From Niallia taxi (lineage in GTDB: Bacteria; Bacillota; Bacilli; Bacillales; Cytobacillaceae): DNA of 64,000 nt. Of this stretch, positions 20,876 to 29,752 are shown piece after piece; the stretch's first letter is position 1; every line of letters starts with the position of its first letter. The stretch lies in NCBI RefSeq assembly GCF_004005475.1, contig NZ_RZTZ01000003.1, positions 62,001 through 126,000 of the forward strand. The letters are read 5' to 3'. A model generated the notes under the pieces. That model saw nothing but the letters and a program-made list of their open reading frames with translations, was not told the origin of the DNA and did no database searches. The position numbers and the translations under genes were made by a program.

Positions 20876-21223
20876 CTAGTTCATCCTCATATCCAAAAAT
20901 TTAGGGTGAATATCAATATTAGCCTGCAGCAAAACAGACGCAATATGCTGATCTGGTGCTGCTGCGACTTCACGATACATTTTATTAATAAAAATATGCT
21001 CTGCCTCAGGCAATTCCTTCCTGAACAGCTTTCTTATTTTCTCCCCGGATGTATCTGCATCCACGAGTATATATACATCCTTTTCAAATAAATCTTCAAT
21101 AAGATCATCTAATTTCGCAATACCGATTGTTCCGTTTGTACAAATAATTCCCACTGGCTCTCTGACAATATCCTTTACTTTTCGCTTATCTGATGTACCT
21201 TCTACAATAATAATTTTATCCAT
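20876..21223 (-). CDS. yusF: Toprim-domain protein YusF
   Basis: A 115-residue protein made almost entirely of a Toprim domain: the catalytic Glu in IIVEGTSDK and the Asp-x-Asp in ILVDADTSGEK are present. Small stand-alone Toprim proteins of this type resemble the RNase M5/OLD nuclease fold, but the substrate is unknown. It lies in an operon-like arrangement with yusE. Confidence 0.87.
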   Translation of the reverse strand: MDKIIIVEGTSDKRKVKDIVREPVGIICTNGTIGIAKLDDLIEDLFEKDVYILVDADTSGEKIRKLFRKELPEAEHIFINKMYREVAAAPDQHIASVLLQANIDIHPKFLDMRMN

Positions 21224-21340
21224 TATATCACCTGATGAATATTATTTTTGCAGCATATTCTCCCCAGTTTGAGGAGGTTTTATTATGTAATACTTTAACA
21301 TATTGCCTTTAGTAGTTAAAGTTATCGGCATTTATACACA

Positions 21341-21374
21341 AAGAAGCGCCGAAATGCAAATGCCGGCGCTTCAT
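21341..21374 (-). terminator. Terminator of gcvH
   Basis: A 9-bp GC-rich inverted repeat flanked by A and T bases lies just after the gcvH stop. Confidence 0.75.
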
Positions 21375-21380
21375 CTTAAA

Positions 21381-21764
21381 TCAGTTTTCGTTTGTCATTT
21401 CTTCATATTGTTCAACTGTCATCAATTGCTCAACATCTGCAAGATTAGTTGGTTCAACAACAATCATCCAAGCTTTTTCATATGGAGATTCATTTACATA
21501 TTCAGGATTATCACTTAGATCTTCGTTTACTTCTACTACTTTGCCGCTGATTGGTGCATATAGTTCAGAAACTGTTTTGACAGATTCTACACTGCCGAAA
21601 GGCTCGTCCGCTTTTACTTCATCTCCAACCTCTGGAAGTTCAACAAATACGATGTCTCCTAATTCTGATTGAGCAAAATGTGTAATCCCAACTCGTACAT
21701 TTTCTCCTTCAACTTTTACCCATTCATGTTCTTCTGAATAGCGCAAATCTTTCGGTGTACTCAA
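21381..21764 (-). CDS. gcvH: Glycine cleavage system H protein
   Basis: A 127-residue lipoyl carrier. The lipoylated Lys lies in [18 protein letters not shown] (about residue 61). In Bacillus, GcvH serves the glycine cleavage complex and is also the lipoyl relay that passes octanoyl groups from LipM to LipL. LipA (3.6-4.5 kb) then acts on octanoylated proteins. The start is TTG, 8 nt after GGAGGG. The gcvT-gcvPA-gcvPB genes are elsewhere, as usual in Bacillus. Confidence 0.96.
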   Translation of the reverse strand: MSTPKDLRYSEEHEWVKVEGENVRVGITHFAQSELGDIVFVELPEVGDEVKADEPFGSVESVKTVSELYAPISGKVVEVNEDLSDNPEYVNESPYEKAWMIVVEPTNLADVEQLMTVEQYEEMTNEN

Positions 21765-21807
21765 TGCTTATCCCTCCAAATAGATTAATATCCTTCAAGC
21801 GGCACTA

Positions 21808-22164
21808 TTATGTCCAGCTTTGTTTAAAATCCTCTTCCTTAAACCCTAACGTAACCTTTTTTCCATCTGTAGTGAAAGGACGTTTAATCAGCATGCCATC
21901 AGAAGCAAGTATATCGAGAAGCTCTGAATCCGACATATCTTTCATCTTATCCTTCAAGCCAAGATCGCGATAACGCTGGCCGCTAGTATTAAAGAATTTC
22001 TTTAATTCTAAGCCGCTATGTTTATATAGGTCTTCAAGCGTAGAGCGTGAAGGAGGATTTTCCACGATATGTACTTCTTTGTAACCTACCCCATTTTCAT
22101 CCAGCCATTTTTTTGCATTTCGGCAAGTGCTGCATTTTGGATACCAATAAAATGTAAGTTCCAT
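21808..22164 (-). CDS. yusI: ArsC/Spx-family protein YusI
   Basis: A 118-residue thioredoxin-fold protein of the ArsC/Spx family with the N-terminal C-x-x-C motif CSTCRNAKKWL at residues 10-13 and the closing segment DGMLIKRPF. YusI is the B. subtilis counterpart, next to gcvH. It may act as a thiol oxidoreductase or as an Spx-like partner of RNA polymerase; sequence alone does not decide. Confidence 0.85.
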   Translation of the reverse strand: MELTFYWYPKCSTCRNAKKWLDENGVGYKEVHIVENPPSRSTLEDLYKHSGLELKKFFNTSGQRYRDLGLKDKMKDMSDSELLDILASDGMLIKRPFTTDGKKVTLGFKEEDFKQSWT

Positions 22165-22349
22165 ACGATCACCTTACTTATGTATTTTTTAAATTTATAA
22201 TTGAATATTATCATATATCAAGATAAATTCATAACATTCATTTTCTAAATATATTGATTAGAATATAAAGACATTATTGAAAACCTTCGAAAGACGAATA
22301 ATTGATAATCTGGTTATACGTAACTCTTAACAAAAAAAAACAAGGAAAG

Positions 22350-22399
22350 AACCTGAATGACTATGCGAATTATTAAAATTACACATAATCATTCAGGTT
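22350..22399 (-). terminator. Hairpin downstream of fadE
   Basis: Two 16-nt arms with one mismatch are separated by 18 nt. A T-run follows on the minus strand after about 12 bases. It probably ends the fad transcript. The arms contain TGAATGA/TCATTCA, which resembles FadR half-sites, but they lie 27 bp apart. Confidence 0.6.
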
Positions 22400-22429
22400 G
22401 TAAGTAAAGCTTATTTTAGTAGCCTTAAT

Positions 22430-24187
22430 TTATACAATATACTCATCTGCCGCAATCACTTTTTCAGCAGCTTCCCTTTTTAATGCAATCAATGGCTTTG
22501 GTAAAAATCTTGTATACTTTTTGAGCACTGATAGAGCAAGGCGCAAGTCATCTCCAGATTCCATGTATGCTAGTGTATCTTGGGCTTCGGTATTAATGAT
22601 TTGAAATGCCTCCTGACAATAAATTTCTGTATATAACAGCTTTTGTTTTTCTTCTGAATTCGTTGTTGCAATTGCTTTTTCCGTACGCAGAATACATGAT
22701 TCCATTGCAAACACATGGGATATGATTGTTGCAATGGAGCTGAGTGCCTCTTGCTGCTGCTCTATTTCCGTTGTATACTTTTTCGCTAATAAACCTAGTA
22801 GTATAAGCACTATCTTTTTGCCGTTTCTCACAAACAATTTTTCCTGAGAAAGGATGCTCCCATCAGGCTCACTCGGAATAAAGGTAATCATTTCGCGCTC
22901 AATAGCCTTTGCTGCAGCAAATAACGGGACATCACCCTTCATCGCTTTTCTTAAATAATTTCCTGGTACGGCCAATAGGTTAATTTCATTTGTGCCTTCG
23001 AAAATGCGGTTAATCCTTGAATCGCGATACATTCTTGAAATCGCGTAGTCCTCCATAAAGCCATTGCCTCCATGAAGCTGTAAACATTCATCGACTATCT
23101 TGTCTAATGCCTCAGATGAAAATATTTTATTCAAGCTGCATTCCATACTATATTCATTAACAAGTTTGGCAGGAATTTTCCAACCCTCTGTTCCCTCCAA
23201 CGGGTCAAGGGCGTCTGATAATAATCCTGCTGTCCGATACACAGAGCTTTCGGATGCATACAGCAATGACGCCAATGTGGCTACTTTTGCTTTTGTCAGT
23301 GGAAATTCAGAAATTGGTGTTTGAAATTGCTTGCGATTTTTTATATATGGCACAGTCACCTTCAATGCTTCCTTGCTTGCGCCAATTGCTCCCATACCTA
23401 ATTTAAACCTGCCCATATTTAAAACATTTAGGGCAATGAGATGTCCTTTCCCTTTTTCTCCAAGTAGGTTTTCTTTTGGTACAAGCACATTATCCAATAT
23501 TACAGAACAAGTGGAGGAGCTTTTAATACCAAGTTTTTTCTCTTCCTTGCCGATTGATACACCTGGAAATTCACGTTCAACAATAAAGGCAGAATATTCC
23601 TTGCCATCGATCTTAGCATAAACAGTGAAAATATCTGCGATGCCGGCATTAGTAATCCACTGTTTTTGCCCCTTCAATATATAATGAGTTCCTTCGTCAT
23701 TTAATGTTGCTGTTGTTTTTATCCCTAGTGCATCAGATCCTGCTGTAGGCTCTGTTAGGCAATAGGATGCAATCTTTTCTCCTGTAGCTAATGCAGGCAA
23801 GTACTTTTGCTTCTGCTCCACATTACCAAACAGGATGATTGGCAGTGAACCAATTCCGACATGTGCTCCATGTGTTATCGAAAAGCCTCCAGCGATGGAC
23901 ATTTTTTCAGAAATAATGGCAGAGCTTATTTTATCAAGCCCAGCTCCTCCAAACATTTCTGGCACATCAGCACTAAGCAGACCAAGTTCTCCTGCCTGCT
24001 TCATCAGCTCAAGCACCTTTTTAAAGTCGTGTTTTTCCATGCTGTCCAAATGAGGCATAACGGAATTACGTACGAAGTCATTTGTCATTTCTCCAATAAG
24101 CTCATGCTCCTCTGAAAAATCCTCTGGTGTGTATACATCTTTCCAGCTTGAATCTTCAAGCAAAAAACTTCCGCCTTTAATCATCAT
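22430..24187 (-). CDS. fadE: Acyl-CoA dehydrogenase FadE
   Basis: A 585-residue acyl-CoA dehydrogenase, which oxidises acyl-CoA to enoyl-CoA in the first step of beta-oxidation. Family signatures are present: CLTEPTAGSDALG, the FAD-binding region ITNAGIADIFTVYAK, and QLHGGNGFMEDYAISRMYRDSRINRIFEGTNEI. A C-terminal extension of ~170 residues is typical of the long FadE/YusJ form. It lies 23 bp after fadN. In B. subtilis the thiolase gene fadA lies between the two; it is not here. Confidence 0.94.
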   Translation of the reverse strand: MMIKGGSFLLEDSSWKDVYTPEDFSEEHELIGEMTNDFVRNSVMPHLDSMEKHDFKKVLELMKQAGELGLLSADVPEMFGGAGLDKISSAIISEKMSIAGGFSITHGAHVGIGSLPIILFGNVEQKQKYLPALATGEKIASYCLTEPTAGSDALGIKTTATLNDEGTHYILKGQKQWITNAGIADIFTVYAKIDGKEYSAFIVEREFPGVSIGKEEKKLGIKSSSTCSVILDNVLVPKENLLGEKGKGHLIALNVLNMGRFKLGMGAIGASKEALKVTVPYIKNRKQFQTPISEFPLTKAKVATLASLLYASESSVYRTAGLLSDALDPLEGTEGWKIPAKLVNEYSMECSLNKIFSSEALDKIVDECLQLHGGNGFMEDYAISRMYRDSRINRIFEGTNEINLLAVPGNYLRKAMKGDVPLFAAAKAIEREMITFIPSEPDGSILSQEKLFVRNGKKIVLILLGLLAKKYTTEIEQQQEALSSIATIISHVFAMESCILRTEKAIATTNSEEKQKLLYTEIYCQEAFQIINTEAQDTLAYMESGDDLRLALSVLKKYTRFLPKPLIALKREAAEKVIAADEYIV

Positions 24188-24210
24188 TTCTCCACTCCTT
24201 CATCTTCTGT

Positions 24211-26568
24211 CTATAATGGCAGGGGCTTACCCGCAGTTAACACATGCAACATTCTTTTTATCGTCTCTTTTTCCCTCAAAAGGTCAATAAACGCCTGTCT
24301 TTCCAATTTCAATAAATAATCTTCCTCCACTTCCGTATGGACCTCTACATCTCCGCCAGTTATAACGTATGCAAGCTTCTCTGCAATAACTTCACCATGT
24401 TTTGTTATTGCACCTTTGACTGCAAATTCTTTCACAAGACCCATTAGAAATTGATAGCCTTGTTTGCCTGCGACGGGTATTTTCGTTTCTGTTCTGGGCT
24501 CATAACCATTATCGAATATGTCAATTACGGCATATTTAGCCTCTTCCATAACATTCAGGCTGTTAAATGTTATCGTATCGCTGCTCTTTAGAAAGCTTGT
24601 TGCCTTGCCCTCTTCTGCTGATGTGGACACATTGCTCGTCAATATTGCTTGAAAGGCCTGCGCTGCTGCTGCAACAACATTTGGGTTTTCCTGCTCTGCC
24701 AGCACATTTAAGTACAGCTCCTTCGTTCCACCACCGCCTGGGATGAGTCCTGCACTCGTCTCGACTAGGCCAATATATGTTTCGATGGAGGCATGAATCT
24801 TCGCAGCTGCAAGACAGATTTCTGCACCGCCGCCTAATGTTTTACGATGGCTTGCTGCGACGACTGGTTTTTTGCAATACTTGATGCGCTTCAGAACATC
24901 TTGAAACTCCTTCACCACTACCTGTAGCTCGATATAATCCTTATTCTGTGCTTCAAGGAGCATCATCGCCAAATTTGCTCCTGCACTGAAGTTTTTGCCG
25001 CTGCTTCCTATCACAAGACCTTTCATTCTGTCCGTATTTTCCACAATATCCACTGCTTTGTTCAGCATCTTAATCATATCCATGCCGATGACATTATTTG
25101 GACTATGCATTTCAAAAAGGAGCACATCATCTTCCATGTCAACAATACTTGCCGCTTTATTTGAAGCAAGTATGCCGCCATTTTGCTTTTTATACTCTAA
25201 TCGATATTGATCGCTCGTAAGCGGAATTGGTACATACTTGCCATTATGATAATAGAATTGTTTTCCATCTATCCTTTTATAAAAGCTAGTAAAGCCATCC
25301 TCGATCATTTGCTCAATCCATTCAGGCAGTTTCTGATTCTCCTGCTTCAGCTTTTCAAGTGATTCAGTCAGCCCTATTTCATCCCATGTTTCAAACGGTC
25401 CACTTTTCCAGTTAAACCCTGTCTTGATTGCTAAATCTATTTGAGAGATATTGTCTGCAATCTCTCTTGCGTGTTCACCAGAATAAAGCAAATATGGCAT
25501 AACACTTTTCCATAAAAAGTTTCCTTCTGCACTGTTATTATAAATAAGCTCCTTCAGCTTTTTACGCTTCTCGCTTCTTTTTGGCTTTAGTTCTTCTTCT
25601 TCATATTGCATCGTGTGATAATTAAGGACTAGTACTTTTCCCTTTGTCTTCTTATAGAACCCTTGCTTTGTTTTCCTTCCTAACAGGTTTTCATTGAGCA
25701 TTTCTAGCAGGAATGCTGGAATCTTATACTGCTCCTTTTCCAGATTATCCTTTGTTCGATTATGAACATTTTTAACAGTATGAAAAAATGTATCTAATCC
25801 AACCATATCTAACGTTTGGAAGGTAGCACTCTTTGTTCTGCCAATAAGTGGTCCTGTCAGCTGATCTACTTCACTGATTGTCATATCCATCTGGACCATA
25901 GCTTCCAATGAAGTAAGAAAAGCATGTGCGCCGATCCGGTTAGCAATAAAGTTAGGAGTATCCTTGGCTTCTACCACTACCCTTCCTAAGATGGTTTCAG
26001 CAAATGATTTCATAAAGGAAACAACTTCACTTGAGGTTTTGTTTGTAGGAATGAATTCAAGCAATGATATATATCGTGGCGGATTAAAGAAATGAGTACC
26101 TAAAAAATGGGCTTGAAAATCATCTGACAGCCCTTCTTTCATCTGTGTAATGGATATTCCTGATGTATTGCTGCTGATAATGGACCCCTGTCGTCTTACT
26201 TCATCTACTTTTTGAAACAGTGCCTTTTTCGCAGTTATTTCCTCTGTAATAACCTCAATAATCCAATCTGCTTCCTTCAACCTTTCCAAATCATCTTCGG
26301 TATTGCCTATTTCCAGCATTTTCATATGACTACCTGCAGTGAGCATGCTCGGCTTGCTTATTTTTATCCTTTGAAGCGCCTGTGCGGCAAACCTGTTGCG
26401 AACTTCTTTGTCAGAGAGGGTTAGGCCTTTTGATTGCTCCTCTTCCGAGAGGCTTGTGGGTATTTTATCAAGAAGCAATGTTGCAATACCCACATTTGCC
26501 AAATGTGCAGCAATAGCCGATCCCATGACCCCTGAACCAATAACAGCTGCTTTCTTTATACTGTACAT
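24211..26568 (-). CDS. fadN: 3-hydroxyacyl-CoA dehydrogenase/enoyl-CoA hydratase FadN
   Basis: A 785-residue bifunctional beta-oxidation enzyme. The N-terminal half is a 3-hydroxyacyl-CoA dehydrogenase: NAD-binding GSGVMGSAIAAHLA, then FLGTHFFNPPRYISLLE and FIANRIGAHAF. The C-terminal half is an enoyl-CoA hydratase/isomerase with SSGKNFSAGANLAMM and the oxyanion-hole segment HRKTLGGGAEICLA. This domain order, reversed from FadB, is the FadN type. The ATG at 26568 follows AAGGAGG by 7-8 nt; a longer frame to 26640 has no such site. It starts the fadN-fadE operon. Confidence 0.95.
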   Translation of the reverse strand: MYSIKKAAVIGSGVMGSAIAAHLANVGIATLLLDKIPTSLSEEEQSKGLTLSDKEVRNRFAAQALQRIKISKPSMLTAGSHMKMLEIGNTEDDLERLKEADWIIEVITEEITAKKALFQKVDEVRRQGSIISSNTSGISITQMKEGLSDDFQAHFLGTHFFNPPRYISLLEFIPTNKTSSEVVSFMKSFAETILGRVVVEAKDTPNFIANRIGAHAFLTSLEAMVQMDMTISEVDQLTGPLIGRTKSATFQTLDMVGLDTFFHTVKNVHNRTKDNLEKEQYKIPAFLLEMLNENLLGRKTKQGFYKKTKGKVLVLNYHTMQYEEEELKPKRSEKRKKLKELIYNNSAEGNFLWKSVMPYLLYSGEHAREIADNISQIDLAIKTGFNWKSGPFETWDEIGLTESLEKLKQENQKLPEWIEQMIEDGFTSFYKRIDGKQFYYHNGKYVPIPLTSDQYRLEYKKQNGGILASNKAASIVDMEDDVLLFEMHSPNNVIGMDMIKMLNKAVDIVENTDRMKGLVIGSSGKNFSAGANLAMMLLEAQNKDYIELQVVVKEFQDVLKRIKYCKKPVVAASHRKTLGGGAEICLAAAKIHASIETYIGLVETSAGLIPGGGGTKELYLNVLAEQENPNVVAAAAQAFQAILTSNVSTSAEEGKATSFLKSSDTITFNSLNVMEEAKYAVIDIFDNGYEPRTETKIPVAGKQGYQFLMGLVKEFAVKGAITKHGEVIAEKLAYVITGGDVEVHTEVEEDYLLKLERQAFIDLLREKETIKRMLHVLTAGKPLPL

Positions 26569-26757
26569 TCCGTCTTCCTCCTTCTTTAATATACAAGTAA
26601 AAGCAAGGTTGAATGCCTTCTCTTTTACAATAAAAAACAATTATGAACTTCTCAATAAACATATGCGGATTTTAATCCCATTTGCCGAAAAGAAAAAGTT
26701 TAATCTTTAAAACCGTCTAAATAGGCAATCCTAAAAAGGTATGAGGGGGTGAGTATT

Positions 26758-26889
26758 ATGGCCAAGATGAAAAAAAATCCTTCTAAAGGTGGAGTTAGTG
26801 CTGCAAGTGTAAAGGGAGATGCTGGACCGACAGTGGAAAGTGATGGCGGCGGCAAAAGGAATAGCCAAAACAACCAGTATAAAAAATAA
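26758..26889 (+). CDS. yuzL: YuzL family small protein
   Basis: A 43-residue hydrophilic, Lys- and Gly-rich protein with a very strong GAGGGGGTG ribosome binding site. The sequence (MAKMKKNPSKGGVSAASVKG at the start, GKRNSQNNQYKK at the end) matches the YuzL family that lies beside fadN in Bacillus. It resembles small spore proteins in composition, but its role is unknown. It is divergent from fadN and followed by two coat-type genes. Confidence 0.85.
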   Translation: MAKMKKNPSKGGVSAASVKGDAGPTVESDGGGKRNSQNNQYKK

Positions 26890-26936
26890 GGATTGGCATT
26901 TTTTCATATTTTTTATTAGGAAATGGAGGTACATTA

Positions 26937-27218
26937 ATGCAACAGCAATCAATTAACAATATGAACCAAAGCCAAGGAATAATGATGCAACCGCCTGTAA
27001 TGGTTACAGTCAAAGACTCCTTGTATTTGACAGATATGCTTTCTTGGAATCTTCTCGCCATAAAAAAGGCTCATTTTTTTGCTCAAAATATTCAAGATGC
27101 CAATATTAAACGGCAAGCAGAAAAATGTGCTCAAATGCACCAGAAGCATTATGAGAAAATACTGGCTCACTTGAATGACACAAATCAAACTCAAACGTCA
27201 GGACTGCAGCAGCAGTGA
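26937..27218 (+). CDS. yusN: CotF-like spore coat protein
   Basis: A 93-residue protein with a Gln-rich N-terminus and C-terminus around a helical coat-F-type domain (VKDSLYLTDMLSWNLLAIKKAHFFAQ). It has a TGGAGGT site before the ATG and is followed 13 bp later by a second, related gene. YusN occupies this position in B. subtilis. Location in the spore coat is inferred from the family. Confidence 0.72.
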   Translation: MQQQSINNMNQSQGIMMQPPVMVTVKDSLYLTDMLSWNLLAIKKAHFFAQNIQDANIKRQAEKCAQMHQKHYEKILAHLNDTNQTQTSGLQQQ

Positions 27219-27231
27219 ACGGAGGTAAAGA

Positions 27232-27567
27232 ATGAATCAGCAAAAAGTTCAAAATCCGGAAAAACAAGTAGCGAAAACTCCACAAATGAACGATAGAGAT
27301 TTCATTAATGATCTACTGGCAACAGAAAAATACATGACTGCTTCTTATTCAACAGCCCTTAATGAAGCAAGCAATGAAGTACTGTATCAGGATTTGCTCA
27401 GCATCTTTACCGAAACACAAAACATGCAGAGAGAGCTGTATGATCTTATGTTTCGTGAAGGCTGGTATAAGCTCGAATCAGCAGATCAGCAAAAATTGCA
27501 GCAATCCTTTCAACAGTTTAAAGGGTATGAGTCACAGTTTCCTAACGGAAACGGCGGCTTGCAATAA
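27232..27567 (+). CDS. Coat F domain spore protein
   Basis: A 111-residue protein with a clear CotF domain: MNDRDFINDLLATEKYMTASYSTALNEASNEVLYQDLLSIFTE and a YDLMFREGWYKLE segment. It is probably co-transcribed with the preceding coat-type gene. B. subtilis YusN could correspond to either of the two. Confidence 0.78.
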   Translation: MNQQKVQNPEKQVAKTPQMNDRDFINDLLATEKYMTASYSTALNEASNEVLYQDLLSIFTETQNMQRELYDLMFREGWYKLESADQQKLQQSFQQFKGYESQFPNGNGGLQ

Positions 27568-27577
27568 ATTTAAAAAA

Positions 27578-27618
27578 GCTAGTAGCAAGGACAACGGAAT
27601 AGTTGTCCTCCTACTAGC
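27578..27618. terminator. Terminator between the coat genes and yusU
   Basis: A long inverted repeat, an 8-bp outer and a 7-bp inner stem separated by small bulges, lies between two converging genes. Confidence 0.75.
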
Positions 27619-27628
27619 ATCATATGAT

Positions 27629-27877
27629 TTATTTTGTTTTTTGTTTTTGAAAATCATTTAATTTTTTTATTTCACTAATCATGCCTACAATTTGCTGCTT
27701 TGCTTCAGGAAATTGGCCATTCCAATGCTTAACTAAACTTGGCATCGATTTTGCCATATGATTGTAAAGCATCCAAATCTCCACTTCCTTTTTTAGATGC
27801 TCCTGATCTGCCCCAAGCAACAGCTCTGTATATTTTGTCACTAATGAATCAAACTGTTCGAGAAATTCTTTATCCAA
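27629..27877 (-). CDS. yusU: DUF2573 family protein YusU
   Basis: An 82-residue helical protein of the DUF2573/YusU family (FLEQFDSLVTKYTELLLG, VEIWMLYNHMAKSMPSLVKHW). A longer frame begins at an ATG at 27901, but a strong AGGAGG lies 8 nt before the in-frame TTG at 27877, which is preferred. A near-perfect Fur box is about 66 bp upstream. In B. subtilis yusU neighbours the Fur-regulated siderophore ATPase gene yusV; yusV is not here. Function unknown, iron-related by context only. Confidence 0.8.
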   Translation of the reverse strand: MDKEFLEQFDSLVTKYTELLLGADQEHLKKEVEIWMLYNHMAKSMPSLVKHWNGQFPEAKQQIVGMISEIKKLNDFQKQKTK

Positions 27878-27942
27878 ACTTGTATCCTCCTCTTTTTTCA
27901 TTTGACATTAAGTTCATTATATTTTATTATAAATTTAAATCA

Positions 27943-27961
27943 ATTGATAATGATTATCAAT
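27943..27961. promoter_or_regulatory. Fur box upstream of yusU
   Basis: A 19-bp palindrome, 9-bp arms with a one-base centre. It contains the full 7-1-7 Bacillus Fur consensus TGATAAT-N-ATTATCA without a mismatch. It predicts iron repression of yusU. Confidence 0.88.
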
Positions 27962-27981
27962 ATTGATTAAACCGCACTAGT

Positions 27982-28024
27982 GGTCTCACCTATTATTTTT
28001 CCCCCTCATAAAAAAATAATAGAC
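27982..28024. repeat. Imperfect hairpin near yusU and the RodA-family gene
   Basis: An inverted repeat around CTATTATTTTT/AAAAAATAATAG with GGTCT/AGACC flanks lies upstream of yusU. It shares the TAGACCCTGAG string with a site at 3408. Confidence 0.45.
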
Positions 28025-28042
28025 CCTGAGCCAGTACTAGAA

Positions 28043-28077
28043 AAAAAGATGTCCTAAGAAAAGGACATCTTTTTTGT
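28043..28077 (-). terminator. Terminator of the RodA/FtsW-family gene
   Basis: A 14-bp stem with a small loop and a T-run on the minus strand, directly after the stop codon. Confidence 0.9.
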
Positions 28078-28085
28078 TGCCAATT

Positions 28086-29234
28086 TTATTCATCACTTGA
28101 GAACATATACTTTTTATAATGGAAGCGGATGGAGAAGATAAGTCCAATTGCCAACATATTTCCAAGCAAGGAGCTTCCTCCATAGCTTATAAATGGCAAT
28201 GGGATACCTGTTATCGGTAATACTCCAACAGTCATACCAATATTTTGGAATACATGGAAGGTAATCATACTAATAACACCAACACAAATACATGTGTAAA
28301 AGGAGTTTTTCGTTTCAAGTGCGACTTTGGTTATGTGATAGATCAGAAGGAAAAATAAACTTATGATAACACTCGCACCAATAAATCCAAATTCCTCTCC
28401 GACAACACTGAAGATAAAGTCTGTGTGATTTTCTGGCAGAACAACTTCACTTGTGCCAATCCCTTTTCCTGTCGTCTGTCCTGATCCTATCGCAAGTAAG
28501 GATTGTGTCAAATGATAACCAGTAGAGCTTTGATAGTTATATGGGTCTAACCATGAATAAATTCTTCCAAATTGGTATTCCTGCACACCTAAATATTTCT
28601 TCAGCCACTCTGGATGCCAAATTACCATATATAATACTCCAGTGGCTAGTGTTATTCCGCCGCCAAATATAGGAGTTATTATTTTCCAAGAGATACCTGA
28701 TATAAAAATCATCCCGACCATTATGGCAATAAGTACAAGTGATGTACCTAAATCAGGCTGCTGCATAACAAGCAGCAATGGTACAAATGTAATCCCGCCG
28801 ATTTTCAGCAGCAATAAGAAATCGCTCTGGGTAGTCTTTGAGATATGCTTTTCCTGATGGTCCACAATAATCTTAGATAAGGTTAAGATTAAAAAGACTT
28901 TAACAAACTCAGAAGGCTGTAAAGAGAAGCCGGGCAGTGTAAACCAGCTTTTCGCACCATTGATTTCACGAGCAATACTAGAAGGTGCGACAATTAACAG
29001 CAAAAGGAGCACAAGTCCAAATCCATATAAATACCAGGACAGTTTTTTTAGCTGATCTGAATCCAATTGCATAATTCCCGCTATAATTGCCGTTCCAATT
29101 ACATAAAAGACAACTTGTTTAATGACAAAACTCGAATTGGCACTATAAATGGCAACAAGACTCGCCAAGCTTAACAGCATTAATATAAGTACAAGTGTAA
29201 AGTCTATTTTTGATGTATTCCTGTTTGGGGTCAT
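28086..29234 (-). CDS. SEDS-family peptidoglycan polymerase, RodA/FtsW/SpoVE type
   Basis: A 382-residue protein with about ten membrane segments. SEDS signatures are clear: the loop with GAKSWFTLPGFSLQPSEFVK, MQQPDLGTSL, GSGQTTGKGIGTSE, LPENHTDFIFSVVGEEFG (including the catalytic-region Asp) and the closing IPLPFISYGGSSLLGNM. SEDS proteins polymerise glycan strands from lipid II with a class B penicillin-binding protein. No such partner is adjacent. Sequence alone does not tell whether this is the elongation RodA or an accessory paralogue; the single-gene setting suggests RodA or a stress/sporulation copy. Confidence 0.88.
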   Translation of the reverse strand: MTPNRNTSKIDFTLVLILMLLSLASLVAIYSANSSFVIKQVVFYVIGTAIIAGIMQLDSDQLKKLSWYLYGFGLVLLLLLIVAPSSIAREINGAKSWFTLPGFSLQPSEFVKVFLILTLSKIIVDHQEKHISKTTQSDFLLLLKIGGITFVPLLLVMQQPDLGTSLVLIAIMVGMIFISGISWKIITPIFGGGITLATGVLYMVIWHPEWLKKYLGVQEYQFGRIYSWLDPYNYQSSTGYHLTQSLLAIGSGQTTGKGIGTSEVVLPENHTDFIFSVVGEEFGFIGASVIISLFFLLIYHITKVALETKNSFYTCICVGVISMITFHVFQNIGMTVGVLPITGIPLPFISYGGSSLLGNMLAIGLIFSIRFHYKKYMFSSDE

Positions 29235-29502
29235 TTCTCATTGCTCCTCGAATATGTGAAAACTTAAGTTAAATGGTAAAAAAAAGAGTAACCTACATAA
29301 TAGTTTATACAATTCTTCATTATATTTGTAATTGCAGGAAATAACAACTTTCGACAAGGGATTTAATGAAATTTTAATGTAATCCTCCAGATTATTCCAC
29401 TTTGTATTTTTAAAATTTAATGGAAGAAAAATCTTCATTCCGCTTGTAGATGTATAATATATCCTTCCTAGCTTAAGTCTCCCTTAAAATATCATGTTCC
29501 AT
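29235..29502. other. Intergenic region before a dispersed repeat
   Basis: No convincing gene was found; short open frames here have no ribosome binding site. It probably holds the promoter of the SEDS gene. Confidence 0.35.
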
Positions 29503-29606
29503 CCATTGCAGGGAGGAATGGAGCTTCCTCGGCTTCGCCTGCGGGGTCTCATCCTTTCCTCTATTTCCCGCAGGAGTCGAGTAGGCTCCGCTCCATTCCA
29601 CTATGG
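29503..29606. repeat. GC-rich dispersed inverted repeat
   Basis: About 104 bp of GC-rich sequence in an AT-rich gap. CCATTGCAGGGAGGAATGGAG at the left pairs imperfectly with CTCCGCTCCATTCC...CTATGG at the right, and GCCTGCGGG pairs with CCCGCAGG inside. The CCTCGGC...CGCCTGCGGGGTCTC and CCGCAGGAGTCGAG blocks are those of a repeat I have seen widely in Bacillus intergenic regions. A weaker copy is at 35093. Confidence 0.75.
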
Positions 29607-29635
29607 TTTTTGTTTTTTGCATAGACTAAAACACA

Positions 29636-29690
29636 AAAAAAACTGAACTATTAATCGATAATTCTGCAATCGATTAAATAGCTCAGTTTT
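29636..29690 (-). terminator. Terminator of the sensorless chemoreceptor gene
   Basis: A long hairpin (about 22 paired bases around AATCGAT/ATCGATT and ACTGA/TCAGT) with a T-run on the minus strand, about 60 bp after the stop. Confidence 0.75.
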
Positions 29691-29752
29691 AGCTTGGCCT
29701 TAACAACTTGTCCCAGCCTATTAATTTTGGTCTGGATAGTTACGCCCCATTC

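Noticed and set aside
22356-22396. TGAATGA...TCATTCA as a FadR operator near fadE
   Set aside because: The half-sites are 27 bp apart, lie at the 3' end of the operon and form a hairpin, so a terminator is the simpler reading.
29238-29438. Minus-strand 66-residue frame upstream of the SEDS gene
   Set aside because: AT-rich with no ribosome binding site and no recognisable motif.
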